Shown here: positions 17,805 through 26,773 of the stretch, one piece after another
How the letters are laid out: each line of letters opens with the position of its first letter
Numbering within the stretch: the first letter of the stretch is position 1
NCBI GenBank assembly: GCA_028690155.1
Contig: JAQVBU010000001.1
Location: 62,001 to 126,000, forward strand
From: Alphaproteobacteria bacterium
GTDB taxonomy: Bacteria; Pseudomonadota; Alphaproteobacteria; UBA9219
Direction: 5' to 3'
DNA: 64,000 nt
The notes under the pieces: generated by a model
What the model was told of the DNA's origin: nothing
The model's database searches: none
The model's input: the letters and a program-made list of their open reading frames with translations, nothing else
Position numbers and translations under genes: made by a program

Positions 17805-19666
17805 GAAGCGCTGGCGCGAAACGCCGCCAGCCTTTCGCGAAGCGCCTTCACGCGCGCCTCCGATTCCGGAGATCCATCGGCGCGATACTGGGCACAGGCG
17901 CGGGCATAATCGTTTTCCACTTGCTCTTGTTCCATCATTTTCCAAATAGCCTGCCACCCCTGACGCGCTTCCTCAAGCGGCGCCTCCGGTCGCGCCGCCT
18001 TGGCCGCGCCGATGTACATAGACGGCGACAAGACATCGCGAAGCGCCGCGCCCTTGCCCCCGTCCTGGGACGTATGTCCCTGCTCTTCCATCAAAGCGCG
18101 GCGTATGTCTTCGGTCGTCGGGGGAGCCTCGCATCCCTGCAAAAAATAGCTCGCCACATCGTCACGAAGCGCTCGGTAGGCCGGCGTTTTAAGATCGAGA
18201 AGCATAAAGGCTTCACCAAATTCGTCAAAAAGCGCCGGATGATTGACCATAAACGCCAAAAGGATTTTCTCGCGCACCTTGTGCCCATCGCGCGGAGGAA
18301 GCCGGGTCTGAACATAGCGCGGAAGACCTCCTTCCTGTCCGCCGCCTTGGGTGCGGCCTTTCTTTGCTTGTCCCTGAAAAAAGTCGGCCAAACGATTTTT
18401 AAATTCGTTACCGTAAAGCGCTCTCAGGCTTTGGTCTTTGATCTGCCGCACCCATGCGCGAAGCGCCGACATAAAGGCCGCCCGGTCTTCCGGTGTCTGC
18501 AGACGCCGCCCGGACAACGCTTGCTGCCACAAGGCGTCGATCATCGGCAACGACTGGGACAAAACGCTGTCGAAACCACTGCGGCCTTCCTGACGAATAA
18601 GTTCGTCCGGATCCTTGGCCCCGGAAAGCGTCGCGATACGAAACGTGTTCGCCGGACTTAAAAGCGGCAAGGCGCGATCGATGGCCCGTGCGGCGGCGCG
18701 TTGGCCCGCCTGATCGCCATCGAAACAAAGAACGGGGCTGTAGTCCCGCGACGGGTCGCGCGTGTCCATCGGCGGAAGAAGCCGCCATAAAGCCTGCATC
18801 TGATCTTCGGTAAGGGCCGTGCCCAACGGCGCCACCGCTCCGGAATAGCCCGCCTCGACCAACGTTATGACGTCCATATAGCCTTCGACCACGATCAGCG
18901 GCTGTCCCTGAGCCAACGCCGCACGGGCGCGGGAAAGCCCGTAAAGCAAAGATCCCTTTTTGAACAAAGCATGGTCCGGCGAATTCAGATATTTCGGCTC
19001 GCCGTTGCCCAAGACTCGCCCGCCGAACGCCACCGTCCGGCCGCGCCGGTCGCCCACGGGGAAAAGGACGCGGTCGCGAAAGAAGCTATAAGCCTTCCCG
19101 TCGGCGGTTTTCTTGGCAAGCCCGACCGCCGCCAAGTCGTCCGAAGAAAAGCCTTCTGCCCCCAACGCACTCAAAAGAGCCTGCCCATCGGCCGGCGCAT
19201 AGCCCAGCCGGAATCGGCCTATAGCCTCGTCGCCGAGGCCACGCTTCTTAAGATACGCCAAAGCGGCCTTGCCGTGAGGCTCAAAAAGCTGCGCCTCGAA
19301 CCACGCCGTCGCTCTGTCGAGAATGGCGTAAAGTTTCTTTTCAACGTCGTGATGCGCCCGGTCTTCGGGCGTTTCAACGGGCATCGGAAGACCCGCCATC
19401 CCCGCCAACTGTTCGACCGCTTCGGGAAAGCTCAGCCGGTCATGGCGCATCAAGAACCCGATCACATCGCCGTGCGCCCCGCACCCGAAACAATGATAAA
19501 ATTGCTTGTCGTCGTTGACGTAAAAGCTCGGGGTCTTTTCGTGATGAAAGGGGCAACAGCCTTTGAATTCGCGCCCGGCCCGCAGCATGCGCACGCGCGC
19601 GCTGACAACGCTCGACAACGGAACACGCGTCCGAATTTCGTCAAGGAAAGAAGGCGAAAAAGACAT
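17801..19666 (-). CDS. dnaG: DNA primase DnaG
   Basis: 621 residues. It synthesises RNA primers for DNA replication. The N-terminal zinc ribbon is CPFHHEKTPSF...YHCFGCGAHGDVI (about residues 39-67). The catalytic TOPRIM core includes the RNAP-like basic region GFRLGYAPADG-type segments and IVVEGYMDVITL (about 259-270), and LCFDGDQAGQRAA (about 311-323) as metal-binding Asp motif. The C-terminal helicase-binding domain follows. It lies 11 bases after the yqeY-like gene on the same strand. Its TAG stop is inside the end of repeat copy A. Confidence 0.97.
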   Translation of the reverse strand: MSFSPSFLDEIRTRVPLSSVVSARVRMLRAGREFKGCCPFHHEKTPSFYVNDDKQFYHCFGCGAHGDVIGFLMRHDRLSFPEAVEQLAGMAGLPMPVETPEDRAHHDVEKKLYAILDRATAWFEAQLFEPHGKAALAYLKKRGLGDEAIGRFRLGYAPADGQALLSALGAEGFSSDDLAAVGLAKKTADGKAYSFFRDRVLFPVGDRRGRTVAFGGRVLGNGEPKYLNSPDHALFKKGSLLYGLSRARAALAQGQPLIVVEGYMDVITLVEAGYSGAVAPLGTALTEDQMQALWRLLPPMDTRDPSRDYSPVLCFDGDQAGQRAAARAIDRALPLLSPANTFRIATLSGAKDPDELIRQEGRSGFDSVLSQSLPMIDALWQQALSGRRLQTPEDRAAFMSALRAWVRQIKDQSLRALYGNEFKNRLADFFQGQAKKGRTQGGGQEGGLPRYVQTRLPPRDGHKVREKILLAFMVNHPALFDEFGEAFMLLDLKTPAYRALRDDVASYFLQGCEAPPTTEDIRRALMEEQGHTSQDGGKGAALRDVLSPSMYIGAAKAARPEAPLEEARQGWQAIWKMMEQEQVENDYARACAQYRADGSPESEARVKALRERLAAFRASAS

Positions 19667-19677
19667 AAGCGCCGCGC

Positions 19678-20136
19678 CTAACCCGCAAGCCGCGCCTTGA
19701 CCAAAGCCCCTACCTGCGCAAAGTCCATCTGCCCGACATAGGCCTTCTTAAGCACGCCCATCACCTTACCCATATCTTTGATGGAGGACGCACCCGTCTC
19801 GGAAAAAGCCTTGTCGATCGCCGCCTGAATGGCCGCGTCGTCCATTGGCTCCGGCAAAAAACGCTTGATCACGTCGATCTCCTCACGCTCCTGCGTGGCG
19901 AGGTCTTCGCGGCCGCCTTTTTCATAGAGCGAAATCGACTCATGGCGCTGCTTGATCATCCCTTGAAGAAGAGCCATGATTGATGGATCGTCGATGCCGT
20001 TCGAATTTCCCTTCGCACGGGCTTCAATATCAAGCGCCTTCATTTGAGCCAAAATAAGGCGGGTCGTCGCCAGCGCGCGCTCATCCTTAGAACGCAGGGC
20101 GTCTTTCATCGCCGTCGTTATTTGTTCGCGTAACAT
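19678..20136 (-). CDS. GatB/YqeY-domain protein
   Basis: 152 residues from ATG 20136, which follows GGAG; an upstream start at 20190 would add 18 atypical residues. The family is a two-domain helical protein related to the tail of GatB and is often next to dnaG or rpsU, as here. Seen: MLREQITTAMKDALRSKD, TTRLILAQMKALDIE, EREEIDVIKRFLPEPM and KDMGKVMGVLKK. It may bind tRNA, but its function is not established. Confidence 0.92.
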   Translation of the reverse strand: MLREQITTAMKDALRSKDERALATTRLILAQMKALDIEARAKGNSNGIDDPSIMALLQGMIKQRHESISLYEKGGREDLATQEREEIDVIKRFLPEPMDDAAIQAAIDKAFSETGASSIKDMGKVMGVLKKAYVGQMDFAQVGALVKARLAG

Positions 20137-20221
20137 GGTTTTTCTCCTCGTTGTCCGGACATCATAGACACCCGAGCCCCCCTCTCGCAAGAGAGAACGC
20201 CAAACAAACAGCCTTTATTTT

Positions 20222-21736
20222 CTATGCTTTTCCGAAGGTTAGGGGCCTATAACTTAACGCTTCCGCAACATGGGTGCGCGTGACGCCGCCCCCGCCTTCC
20301 AGATCGGCAAGGGTCCGGGCCACCCGCAACACCCGGTGATAGCCGCGCGCGGAAAGCTTGAGCTGCTCGGCTGCCTTCGTCAAAAGAGCCCGCCCCTCAG
20401 AATCGGGGGCGGCAATCTCCTCCAAAAGCACGCCGTCCGCCTCGGCGTTCGTGCGCACGCCCGCGACGTTCCGAAAACGCTCGGTCTGGATCGCACGCGC
20501 CGACGCCACGCGCGCGGCCACCGCCGCCGACCCCTCGGCCGGTGGGGGCAAGCTCAAATCACTGGCCTTCACGGCCGGAACATCGACGTGACAATCGATG
20601 CGGTCCAACAAAGGCCCCGAAATTTTCGCCTGATAGTCTTGGGCGCATTTAGGCGCGCGGCCGCAGGCGCGGGACGGATCGTCGATGTGCCCACAACGGC
20701 ATGGGTTCATCGCCGCGATCAGTTGAATGCGCGCCGGATAAGTCACATGATGGTTGGCGCGCGCCACGACGGCGCGGCCCGTTTCAAGGGGTTGCCGCAA
20801 CGCTTCGAGCGTCGCGCGTTGAAATTCCGGAAGCTCGTCAAGAAACAAAACGCCGTTATGCGCCAGCGAGATCTCGCCGGGCTTGGCGCGCATGCCCCCG
20901 CCGACCAACGACGGCAACGAAGCCGAATGATGAGGATCCCGAAACGGACGTTGGCGAAGAAGCTTTCCGTCGTCCAAAAGACCCGCCAGCGAATGAATCA
21001 TCGACACCTCAAGGGCCTCGTCCGGGGACAGCGGCGGCAAAATGCCGGGCAACCGCGCGGCCAGCATGCTTTTGCCCGCCCCCGGAGGACCAACCATCAG
21101 CAAATTGTGACCCCCGGCCGCCACAACTTCCAACGCGCGTTTGGCCGTTTCCTGCCCCTTGATGTCGCGCAAATCCAAAAGGTCTGCGGCTTGCTCCTGA
21201 ATGTGCGCGACAGGCCGCCCCAACACCTGGGTTCCTTTGAAGTGATTGATAAGCGCCAAGAGAGACGTCGGGGCCAAGATATCAAGCTCCCCCGCCCACG
21301 CCGCCTCGCCTCCGTTCTGCTGGGGGCAAATGAACCCGCGCCCGGCCGCGTTCGCGTTCACCGCCGCCGGCAGCGCCCCCGCAACCGACGACAACGCGCC
21401 GTCCAAGGCAAGCTCGCCAACGGCCGTGTAACGCCTGATCTCTTCAAGAGGCAGGACGCCCATCGCCGCCAACAAAGCGAGCGCGATCGGCAAATCGAAA
21501 TGCGATCCTTCCTTTAAAACATCGGCCGGCGCGAGGTTGACGGCAATGCGCTTGGAGGGCAACGCCAACCCCAGCGCGAAAAGAGCGGCCCGCACGCGTT
21601 CGCGGCTTTCCACCACGGCCTTGTCGGGAAGGCCGACGAGATTGAAGGACGGCACGCCGGAAGACATCTGAACCTGAACGTCGATATCGAGAACGTTCGT
21701 GCCTTCAAAGGCAACCGTAAAGACGCGAGCAACCAT
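20222..21736 (-). CDS. comM: YifB/ComM family Mg-chelatase-like AAA+ ATPase
   Basis: 504 residues. ComM-type proteins are hexameric helicases that promote branch migration of recombination intermediates and natural transformation. An N-terminal Lon-substrate-binding-like fold (GLPDKAVVESRERVRAAL) precedes the AAA+ core with Walker A GPPGAGKSMLA (about residues 217-227), Walker B NGVLFLDELPEF, and the C-terminal Mg-chelatase motif with SARGYHRVLRVARTLADL. It is transcribed toward yqeY-like and dnaG but separated from them by 85 bases. Confidence 0.94.
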   Translation of the reverse strand: MVARVFTVAFEGTNVLDIDVQVQMSSGVPSFNLVGLPDKAVVESRERVRAALFALGLALPSKRIAVNLAPADVLKEGSHFDLPIALALLAAMGVLPLEEIRRYTAVGELALDGALSSVAGALPAAVNANAAGRGFICPQQNGGEAAWAGELDILAPTSLLALINHFKGTQVLGRPVAHIQEQAADLLDLRDIKGQETAKRALEVVAAGGHNLLMVGPPGAGKSMLAARLPGILPPLSPDEALEVSMIHSLAGLLDDGKLLRQRPFRDPHHSASLPSLVGGGMRAKPGEISLAHNGVLFLDELPEFQRATLEALRQPLETGRAVVARANHHVTYPARIQLIAAMNPCRCGHIDDPSRACGRAPKCAQDYQAKISGPLLDRIDCHVDVPAVKASDLSLPPPAEGSAAVAARVASARAIQTERFRNVAGVRTNAEADGVLLEEIAAPDSEGRALLTKAAEQLKLSARGYHRVLRVARTLADLEGGGGVTRTHVAEALSYRPLTFGKA

Positions 21737-21800
21737 AACGAGAAAACATACGGAAGGATGTATCCTTTTTCTCTAGCATGCCCGGCCATCCCGCACAAAA

Positions 21801-21835
21801 AGAAAAAGGCGGGAAGGCTAATAAGCCCTCCCGCC
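21801..21835 (-). terminator. Terminator of the pilin gene
   Basis: GGCGGGA / TCCCGCC (21808-21814 and 21829-21835) with an inner GCT/AGC pair. On the minus strand it is followed by TTTTTCTTTTT, 20 bases after the pilin stop codon. Confidence 0.85.
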
Positions 21836-21855
21836 CTAATCATCTCACAACCGAG

Positions 21856-22443
21856 CTACTTCAGTGTGAAAACGAAATGCATCGTGTTGGAGGATGTGGA
21901 CATACAGCCCCCAAAATTATTGGCCACCGCTGCAGCCGCCAACACAGGGGTCGCCGTAACAGATAAAGGCGCCGGTTGGGCAGCGGGTGCAGTCGAAGCC
22001 GCGGCAAGCAAACCAGGATCACGGGAATTTCCCGCAATGGCCATTAATAAACTAACACAATTATCCCTAGGAATCTTGGTCACTGTAATATCAAAGGCCG
22101 CGCCACTGTACAGCGAAGAGAGCGTCGTTGCCCCCCCTGGGAAAAGACCAACAAGCGCATTTCCTGCGCTATTCACCATGTCTGAGGGCAGCGCCCCTGC
22201 GTTATTAAGATTTGTAACGTTGAAGTCAGCATCCAAAGAACTGGACGAAGCATAAATGCCGCGGATTCCTTGAACGATTTGCATAATAGCGGTTGTTGCA
22301 TGAGAAACCCGCTGCTTGTCATATACCCCCGAAGCCGCGGTCCAAATCGCGCCGAGGATGAGGCCCATAATACCAAGAACGATGGAGATTTCCGTAAGGG
22401 TAAAGCCTTTTTGCCCCCGCGCCCTGTGATTGATAGCCCGCAT
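21856..22443 (-). CDS. Type IV prepilin, PilS-like
   Basis: 195 residues. A short basic leader ends in G before FTLTEISIVLGIMGLILGAI, the class III prepilin-peptidase site with Glu at +5 and a hydrophobic alpha-1 helix. The following AASGVYDKQRV...IMQIVQGIRGIYASS pattern resembles PilS-type pilins of IncI/R64 thin pili. Two cysteines near the end (DNC and GGC) can form the D-loop disulfide. Ribosome site GGGAG lies 7 bases before the ATG. No other pilus gene is nearby, so assembly machinery must be elsewhere. Confidence 0.8.
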   Translation of the reverse strand: MRAINHRARGQKGFTLTEISIVLGIMGLILGAIWTAASGVYDKQRVSHATTAIMQIVQGIRGIYASSSSLDADFNVTNLNNAGALPSDMVNSAGNALVGLFPGGATTLSSLYSGAAFDITVTKIPRDNCVSLLMAIAGNSRDPGLLAAASTAPAAQPAPLSVTATPVLAAAAVANNFGGCMSTSSNTMHFVFTLK

Positions 22444-22464
22444 GTTTGTTCTCCCGATGGTTGT

Positions 22465-22485
22465 CCGAAAGATCGTCTCTTTCGG
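22465..22485 (-). other. Hairpin in the leader of the pilin gene
   Basis: An 8-bp perfect stem CCGAAAGA / TCTTTCGG with a 5-base loop lies 22-42 bases before the pilin start codon. No T tract follows in either direction, so it is not a terminator. An alternative TCCCGA/TCGGGA pairing overlaps it. It may affect translation or stability of the pilin message. Confidence 0.4.
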
Positions 22486-22524
22486 GATGAAGTCGCCCCT
22501 ATCTAGACAACTGTTCCTTAATTT

Positions 22525-23427
22525 TTATTTAATGGACCCAACATTGTTTTTTCGGTTCAGTCGGATGCGAACCCGTGCAACACGGCTTTGTTCCATCTCG
22601 AGAATTTCGAACGTCATGGACCCGCCGGAAATGATGTCGCCGACCAAAGGAACCCTTCCGGCAAGCTGCATAACGTATCCGCCCAGCGTATCGACGTCTT
22701 CACCGTCCAAGGGCGGGAGCGCGATATGGGCTTTTTCTTCAAAGATATCAAGGGGAAGGCGGGCATCGGCCAACAACGTCCCGTCGGCGCGAACAAGGAC
22801 GGACGGCGGTTCGGGAACGTCGTGCTCGTCCTCAATCTCTCCCACGATCTCTTCGACCAGATCCTCGATGGTGACAAGGCCGTCCACCCCGCCGAACTCA
22901 TCGATCACGACGGCCATATGCTGGCGCGTCTGGCGCATTTGAAGCAACAAGCGAAACGCAGGCATCGAGGGAGCGACGTAAAGGACCGGCCTTAAGATAT
23001 CAGGGATAAGGCAAGGCTTCTGTCGCGCCAAAAAAGGAACCAAGTCCTTGACATGAACCATCCCGATCACATCGTCCAAGGTTCCCCGATAGATGGGAAC
23101 ACGGCTGTAGCCGTTGGCGAGAACTTCTTCGACAAGCTCTTTCATCGACGAATTAACGTCCAGCGCCACAATATCCGCGCGCGGAACCATGCAATCGTCA
23201 ACGCGCCGCTCACGAAGCTTCATGATGTTGGAGAGAAGAAGCCGCTCGGCCTGGGAAACGCCCGTTTCCGAGGGCGGCTCCCCCATAAGCTCCTCAACCA
23301 CTTCGCGAAGAACGTCCGCGTTGACGGGCGGACGCGCCCAATGCACGATCCGACGCCAAAGGGTTTTCAAGGAACAAGACGTGGAATCCGCCGATTTGTC
23401 CGAAAAAGAAGGAGGAGGTGTCGTCAT
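22525..23427 (-). CDS. CorC/TlyC-type CBS-domain protein
   Basis: 300 residues. Paired CBS domains (about residues 70-190, including VDDCMVPRADIVALD and VTIEDLVEEIVGEIEDEHD) are followed by the CorC_HlyC C-terminal domain (about 205-285). The membrane-embedded DUF21 domain of full-length CNNM/CorC proteins is absent, as in Rickettsia TlyC and E. coli YbeX. It is 5 bases downstream of ybeY, the usual partner. E. coli YbeX is tied to Mg2+/Co2+ homeostasis and ribosome function; the name haemolysin is historical. Confidence 0.9.
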   Translation of the reverse strand: MTTPPPSFSDKSADSTSCSLKTLWRRIVHWARPPVNADVLREVVEELMGEPPSETGVSQAERLLLSNIMKLRERRVDDCMVPRADIVALDVNSSMKELVEEVLANGYSRVPIYRGTLDDVIGMVHVKDLVPFLARQKPCLIPDILRPVLYVAPSMPAFRLLLQMRQTRQHMAVVIDEFGGVDGLVTIEDLVEEIVGEIEDEHDVPEPPSVLVRADGTLLADARLPLDIFEEKAHIALPPLDGEDVDTLGGYVMQLAGRVPLVGDIISGGSMTFEILEMEQSRVARVRIRLNRKNNVGSIK

Positions 23428-23432
23428 AGAAA

Positions 23433-23945
23433 TTATTTTTTTCCTTTTGGAACAGACGCATATGGATCCGAAAGGCCAAGGTTTTTCATAAGATCCCTTT
23501 CCAAGCCCTCCATAACCGCCGCGTCCCGGCTTTTGACATGATCATACCCCAAAAGGTGCAAAAGGCCATGGATAACGAGATGCGAAACATGCTCGCCCAT
23601 CGGCATGGCGTCGCGCCGGGCCTCGGCCGTCACGATCTGATAGGACAGCGCGATATCGCCCAAAAAAACGGTTTTTGTCGAACCGGCAAGCCGGGGAAGC
23701 TCGTCGGAGCCGAACTGGGGAAAAGAGAGGACGTTCGTCGGGCGATCGACGCCTCGGAACGCGCGGTTAAGCCTTCGCAAGGTCGCGTTTCCGGAAAAAA
23801 GAACGGTAGCCGAGGCCGAAAACGTTAAAGGACGGGGTAATCCGGCGGCGACGGCCCGCGCGGCACGGCGCGCAGAGGGATAAAGACCGGGCACGCCTTG
23901 CCATGAGGCAAGGTCGGCTTGGCAGAAAAGTTTGATCGACGACAT
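23433..23945 (-). CDS. ybeY: Endoribonuclease YbeY
   Basis: 170 residues. It matures 16S rRNA 3' ends and takes part in ribosome quality control. The metal-binding signature HLVIHGLLHLLGYDH (about residues 128-142) supplies the three histidines. It is followed directly by the CorC/TlyC gene. The phoH-like (ybeZ) gene that often precedes ybeY is not here; upstream is an unrelated CDF transporter. Confidence 0.96.
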   Translation of the reverse strand: MSSIKLFCQADLASWQGVPGLYPSARRAARAVAAGLPRPLTFSASATVLFSGNATLRRLNRAFRGVDRPTNVLSFPQFGSDELPRLAGSTKTVFLGDIALSYQIVTAEARRDAMPMGEHVSHLVIHGLLHLLGYDHVKSRDAAVMEGLERDLMKNLGLSDPYASVPKGKK

Positions 23946-24006
23946 GAATAAAAGGGGTTTTTCCCCGCTCCGAAAGGGGAAAGATTATGGCAAGAGGCAG
24001 GAAAGA

Positions 24007-24888
24007 TCAAACAGGATCTTTGTGAATTAAAATGTCGGCCTTGGGGAGCGCCTCCAAAAGACTTGCCTCGACGCGATCCGCCGACGCGTGGGCTTTTTCC
24101 AAGGACATCGCCCGATCCATAGCAAGATGAAGTTCAATGAAAATTCTCTCGCCGTCCGTCCGCGTCCGCAGAGCATGAACGCCTCGAACATCGGGGTGCT
24201 GAAGGATGAGCCCAATAATTTTCTCGCGTTCTTTTTCGGGAAGCTCTTCATCCATAAGGGCCGCCATGGCGGTTTGCAAAATTCGATAGGCAGAAAAAAC
24301 CAAAGCTCCCGTAATACCCAAGGCAAAGAGGGGGTCGATCCACTCAATGCCGAATTGCTGGCGCAACAAAAAAGCGATGATCACGGCAAGATTAACGCCT
24401 AAATCGCCAACATAATGAAGTTTATCGGCACGGATCGCCATCGAGCCCGTACGGCGAATGACGCGATTTTGGAAAAAAACGAGCCCCAAGGTCAAAACAA
24501 TGGCGAGGCCCATAACGACATAGCCCGCCCTATCGTTGCCGATTGGATGCGGATCGATAAAACGATCCACGGCCTCAAACCCCAAAAACAGGGACGATCC
24601 GACGACAAACACCGACTGGAAAAGAGCGGCCAAAGGCTCGGCCTTTCCGTGGCCGAAGCGATGCCGACTGTCCGGCGGCCGGCGGGCTTGGCTGACGCCA
24701 TAGGCCGTTACCAAAGAGGCGCCCAAATCGAACGCCGAATCGAAAAGCGACGACAAAAGCGAAACCGAATCAGTCATTAAAAAGGCAACGAATTTGGCAA
24801 CAATTAAAATACTGGCTACGCCCAAGCTTGCCATCGTGGCAAGACAGCGGGGATCGCAGTAAAAAGGTTCTGTTTTTTGTTCCGTCAA
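24007..24888 (-). CDS. Cation diffusion facilitator (FieF-type) metal efflux transporter
   Basis: 293 residues. Six hydrophobic segments are followed by a cytoplasmic C-terminal domain (about 215-290). Metal-site residues fit the FieF pattern: SLFDSAFD in helix 2 and HYVGDLGVN in helix 5. It exports Fe2+/Zn2+-type divalent cations using the proton gradient. The only reasonable start is TTG 24888 (MTEQ...), preceded by AAAGG. The partial overlap and strand suggest it could be cotranscribed with ybeY, 61 bases downstream. Confidence 0.92.
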   Translation of the reverse strand: MTEQKTEPFYCDPRCLATMASLGVASILIVAKFVAFLMTDSVSLLSSLFDSAFDLGASLVTAYGVSQARRPPDSRHRFGHGKAEPLAALFQSVFVVGSSLFLGFEAVDRFIDPHPIGNDRAGYVVMGLAIVLTLGLVFFQNRVIRRTGSMAIRADKLHYVGDLGVNLAVIIAFLLRQQFGIEWIDPLFALGITGALVFSAYRILQTAMAALMDEELPEKEREKIIGLILQHPDVRGVHALRTRTDGERIFIELHLAMDRAMSLEKAHASADRVEASLLEALPKADILIHKDPV

Positions 24889-24988
24889 GGTGGGCCTTTA
24901 GGGGTCGTGGTTTCAAAACTTGCACTAATTCTAACTCTTATTGTAGAATCATGTATCAAAACAATGCCGCCTCTTCTAGGGAGATTTT

Positions 24989-25447
24989 GTGCGCACTGCT
25001 TTTCCTTTCTTTTTCACGGGCCTTTTTGCTGTTGCCACGCTGCAGCCCCTCTTGTGGGGTCGAGCCTCGGTTGCCAGTCCGGCGAGCGCGCTTCCCTCGA
25101 TCCGAACGATGGTGCTTTCCGAAGCCCAAAAAGAACAAAACGAAAAGAGCCTTCTTTTGGACGCCTGGGCTCAAGAGGATTTCCGCGCCCTACTGAACGA
25201 AACCGACCGCTGGCGTAACAACGTTGCCGAACGCCGCGCCACTTTGGCGCCGTTCGGCCAGCAAGTAACATGGAAAAATCCACTAACGGGCCATTCCGGA
25301 TCCATCATCCCGGTTAAGGATTCATACATGGACGATGGCTGTTTCTGCCGGGAATTTTTACAGACCGTTTCAACAAAAAATAAGAAAAAACAAGGCCGAA
25401 GCACGGTCTGTCAACAAACCGACGGCAGCTGGAAAGCGCGGCTTTAA
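24989..25447 (+). CDS. Exported protein with RT0821/Lpp0805-type surface-antigen tail
   Basis: 152 residues from GTG 24989, which follows AGGGAG. A signal peptide (hydrophobic residues 5-25) is followed by a charged helical region, then a small C-terminal domain with GHSGSIIPVKDSY, CFCREFLQTV and STVCQQTDGSWK. That end pattern resembles the conserved tail of 17-kDa-antigen-like surface proteins of Rickettsia and Legionella. Function is unknown. It converges with the HAD gene with no gap. Confidence 0.65.
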   Translation: MRTAFPFFFTGLFAVATLQPLLWGRASVASPASALPSIRTMVLSEAQKEQNEKSLLLDAWAQEDFRALLNETDRWRNNVAERRATLAPFGQQVTWKNPLTGHSGSIIPVKDSYMDDGCFCREFLQTVSTKNKKKQGRSTVCQQTDGSWKARL

Positions 25448-26389
25448 TTAAAGCGTCAACGACAATCCCCGCGGAGAAAAAGACCGCACCGCCCGTTTCA
25501 TTTCTTCTTTAAGATTGTCTGCCGTGTACACAACAACCACGCCGGCCTCCCGCCCGAACGCTTTTGCATCAAACGGCTTCTGAGACGGAAGAATGTACTG
25601 GATACACGGCAATTCCGCATTTGCCGCCGAATAAACGCCGCTGGTTCCGTCCTCGATAACACAAGACCGCCGCTTCAGGGCGGCGCGCACAGAATCGTCG
25701 ACACTTTCCATCCCCATGATCGCGCCCAGCCTTGTCAGTCCGAGTTCATAAGGATAGGGATCGGGTTTTTTGTTTCTAGGATCGACCTCTTCGGCGGTCA
25801 CAATATAATCCCATCGGCGGCCTATGGCGCCCAACACGCTCATGTTTGCCTTGAAAATCTCGCGAACGCTTCCTGTGACCGCTCCGGAAATCCAGTTGTT
25901 TTCCTGCAAATAGTCGAGAATTGTCTCAATCCCTTCGCGGGGTTTCAGCAAATCCGTATTTTTCAGAAAAAAGCCCAAGTGCCTTCCCGAAATTTCCTGT
26001 ATCGCGCGCTCTTTCGTTCTCATGTCGACATGACCGGCCCCGATATCGGCGTCGGCCTTGCCCAAAATCCAACAGGCAATCGCCTGTGGGGACGCCCCTC
26101 GCAACGGTTGAACGGATTTCCGCGCCCCTCTTTCACTGTTGTCGGGAAGATATATCTCGTGAGTGTCGTCGAACATGGCGTCCGTCAACGTCACGCCGTG
26201 CTCACGAGCAATGTCGCTCCACGCGGCAACATGAACGGCTTCGTTTTCAACGCACGTTCCGTCAATGTCCCAGTGCCACGCGCCTCGCGACAAAAACATG
26301 CTTTGATAGTCTTCCGGCTTAATCGTTTGTGTGCGTGTGTAATCCCGAGAAAAAGCACGCGACGCTTCATTAAGAGAAACGTAATTCAT
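25448..26389 (-). CDS. HAD-superfamily hydrolase (subfamily I, phosphatase/phosphomutase-like)
   Basis: 313 residues from ATG 26389 (preceded by AAGGA); an upstream start at 26530 would add 47 atypical residues. HAD motifs: I is DIDGTCVENE, II is AVTGS, III is KKPDPYPY and IV is VIEDGTSGVYSA. An N-terminal extension and a larger-than-usual helical cap give a length above the typical 220-250. Motif IV with GxSGVxAAxxA resembles beta-phosphoglucomutase-like members. Substrate unknown. Confidence 0.82.
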   Translation of the reverse strand: MNYVSLNEASRAFSRDYTRTQTIKPEDYQSMFLSRGAWHWDIDGTCVENEAVHVAAWSDIAREHGVTLTDAMFDDTHEIYLPDNSERGARKSVQPLRGASPQAIACWILGKADADIGAGHVDMRTKERAIQEISGRHLGFFLKNTDLLKPREGIETILDYLQENNWISGAVTGSVREIFKANMSVLGAIGRRWDYIVTAEEVDPRNKKPDPYPYELGLTRLGAIMGMESVDDSVRAALKRRSCVIEDGTSGVYSAANAELPCIQYILPSQKPFDAKAFGREAGVVVVYTADNLKEEMKRAVRSFSPRGLSLTL

Positions 26390-26473
26390 TATTTTATCCT
26401 TTATAAAGGTCATCCTTATACTTGCGCTTATAATATCAATATAACGGGCCTCAATGAAAATAAAACGCGCCAC

Positions 26474-26638
26474 ATGAAAATCGTGGTCCGGAGCCTTGTC
26501 GAGGGCCACGAAGCCCTTACCGTCCTTCATGTCCGCCAGATTTTGGGCTGGATCGCGTCGAAAAAAGACAACTTCGGCGAAAGCGGCCCAAGAAAGCCCC
26601 CTTTTGTCCCCGTTTGTTGCCCCATAACTTGTTATTAA
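26474..26638 (+). CDS. Possible 54-residue protein, unrecognised
   Basis: ATG 26474 to TAA 26636-26638 encodes a basic peptide starting MKIVVRSLVEGHEAL and ending in a Pro/Cys-rich tail (PVCCPITCY). GC rises over the frame compared with its flanks, and a terminator-like structure follows 38 bases later. No clear ribosome site precedes it (AACGCGCCAC). It may be a small gene, a gene remnant or chance. Confidence 0.3.
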   Translation: MKIVVRSLVEGHEALTVLHVRQILGWIASKKDNFGESGPRKPPFVPVCCPITCY

Positions 26639-26675
26639 TGCGTTTTAAATATAAAAATTACCGTCGATGAAAACG

Positions 26676-26727
26676 AAAAAAGCCCTTTTTGAAACTAAAA
26701 AAGTTTATCTTCAATGAGGCTTTTTTT
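26676..26727. terminator. Nested-hairpin bidirectional terminator
   Basis: The outer stem AAAAAAGCC / GGCTTTTTT encloses an inner AAACT / AGTTT hairpin; T tracts follow the stem on both strands. It lies 46 bases before the 196-residue gene. It could end a short upstream transcript or act as a leader attenuator. Confidence 0.6.
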
Positions 26728-26773
26728 GTTATAGTTTTCATCACACAGTCATTTTTTAAAAGGGATTTTATCA

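Larger units (their letters stand above)
26390..26773. other. AT-rich 384-base region with a possible small gene and terminator
   Basis: The outer parts are AT-rich, while 26474-26638 has coding-like GC and an open frame (listed separately). Downstream is a nested hairpin with T tracts on both strands. The promoters for the divergent HAD gene (minus) and the 196-residue orphan (plus) must lie here. Confidence 0.5.
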
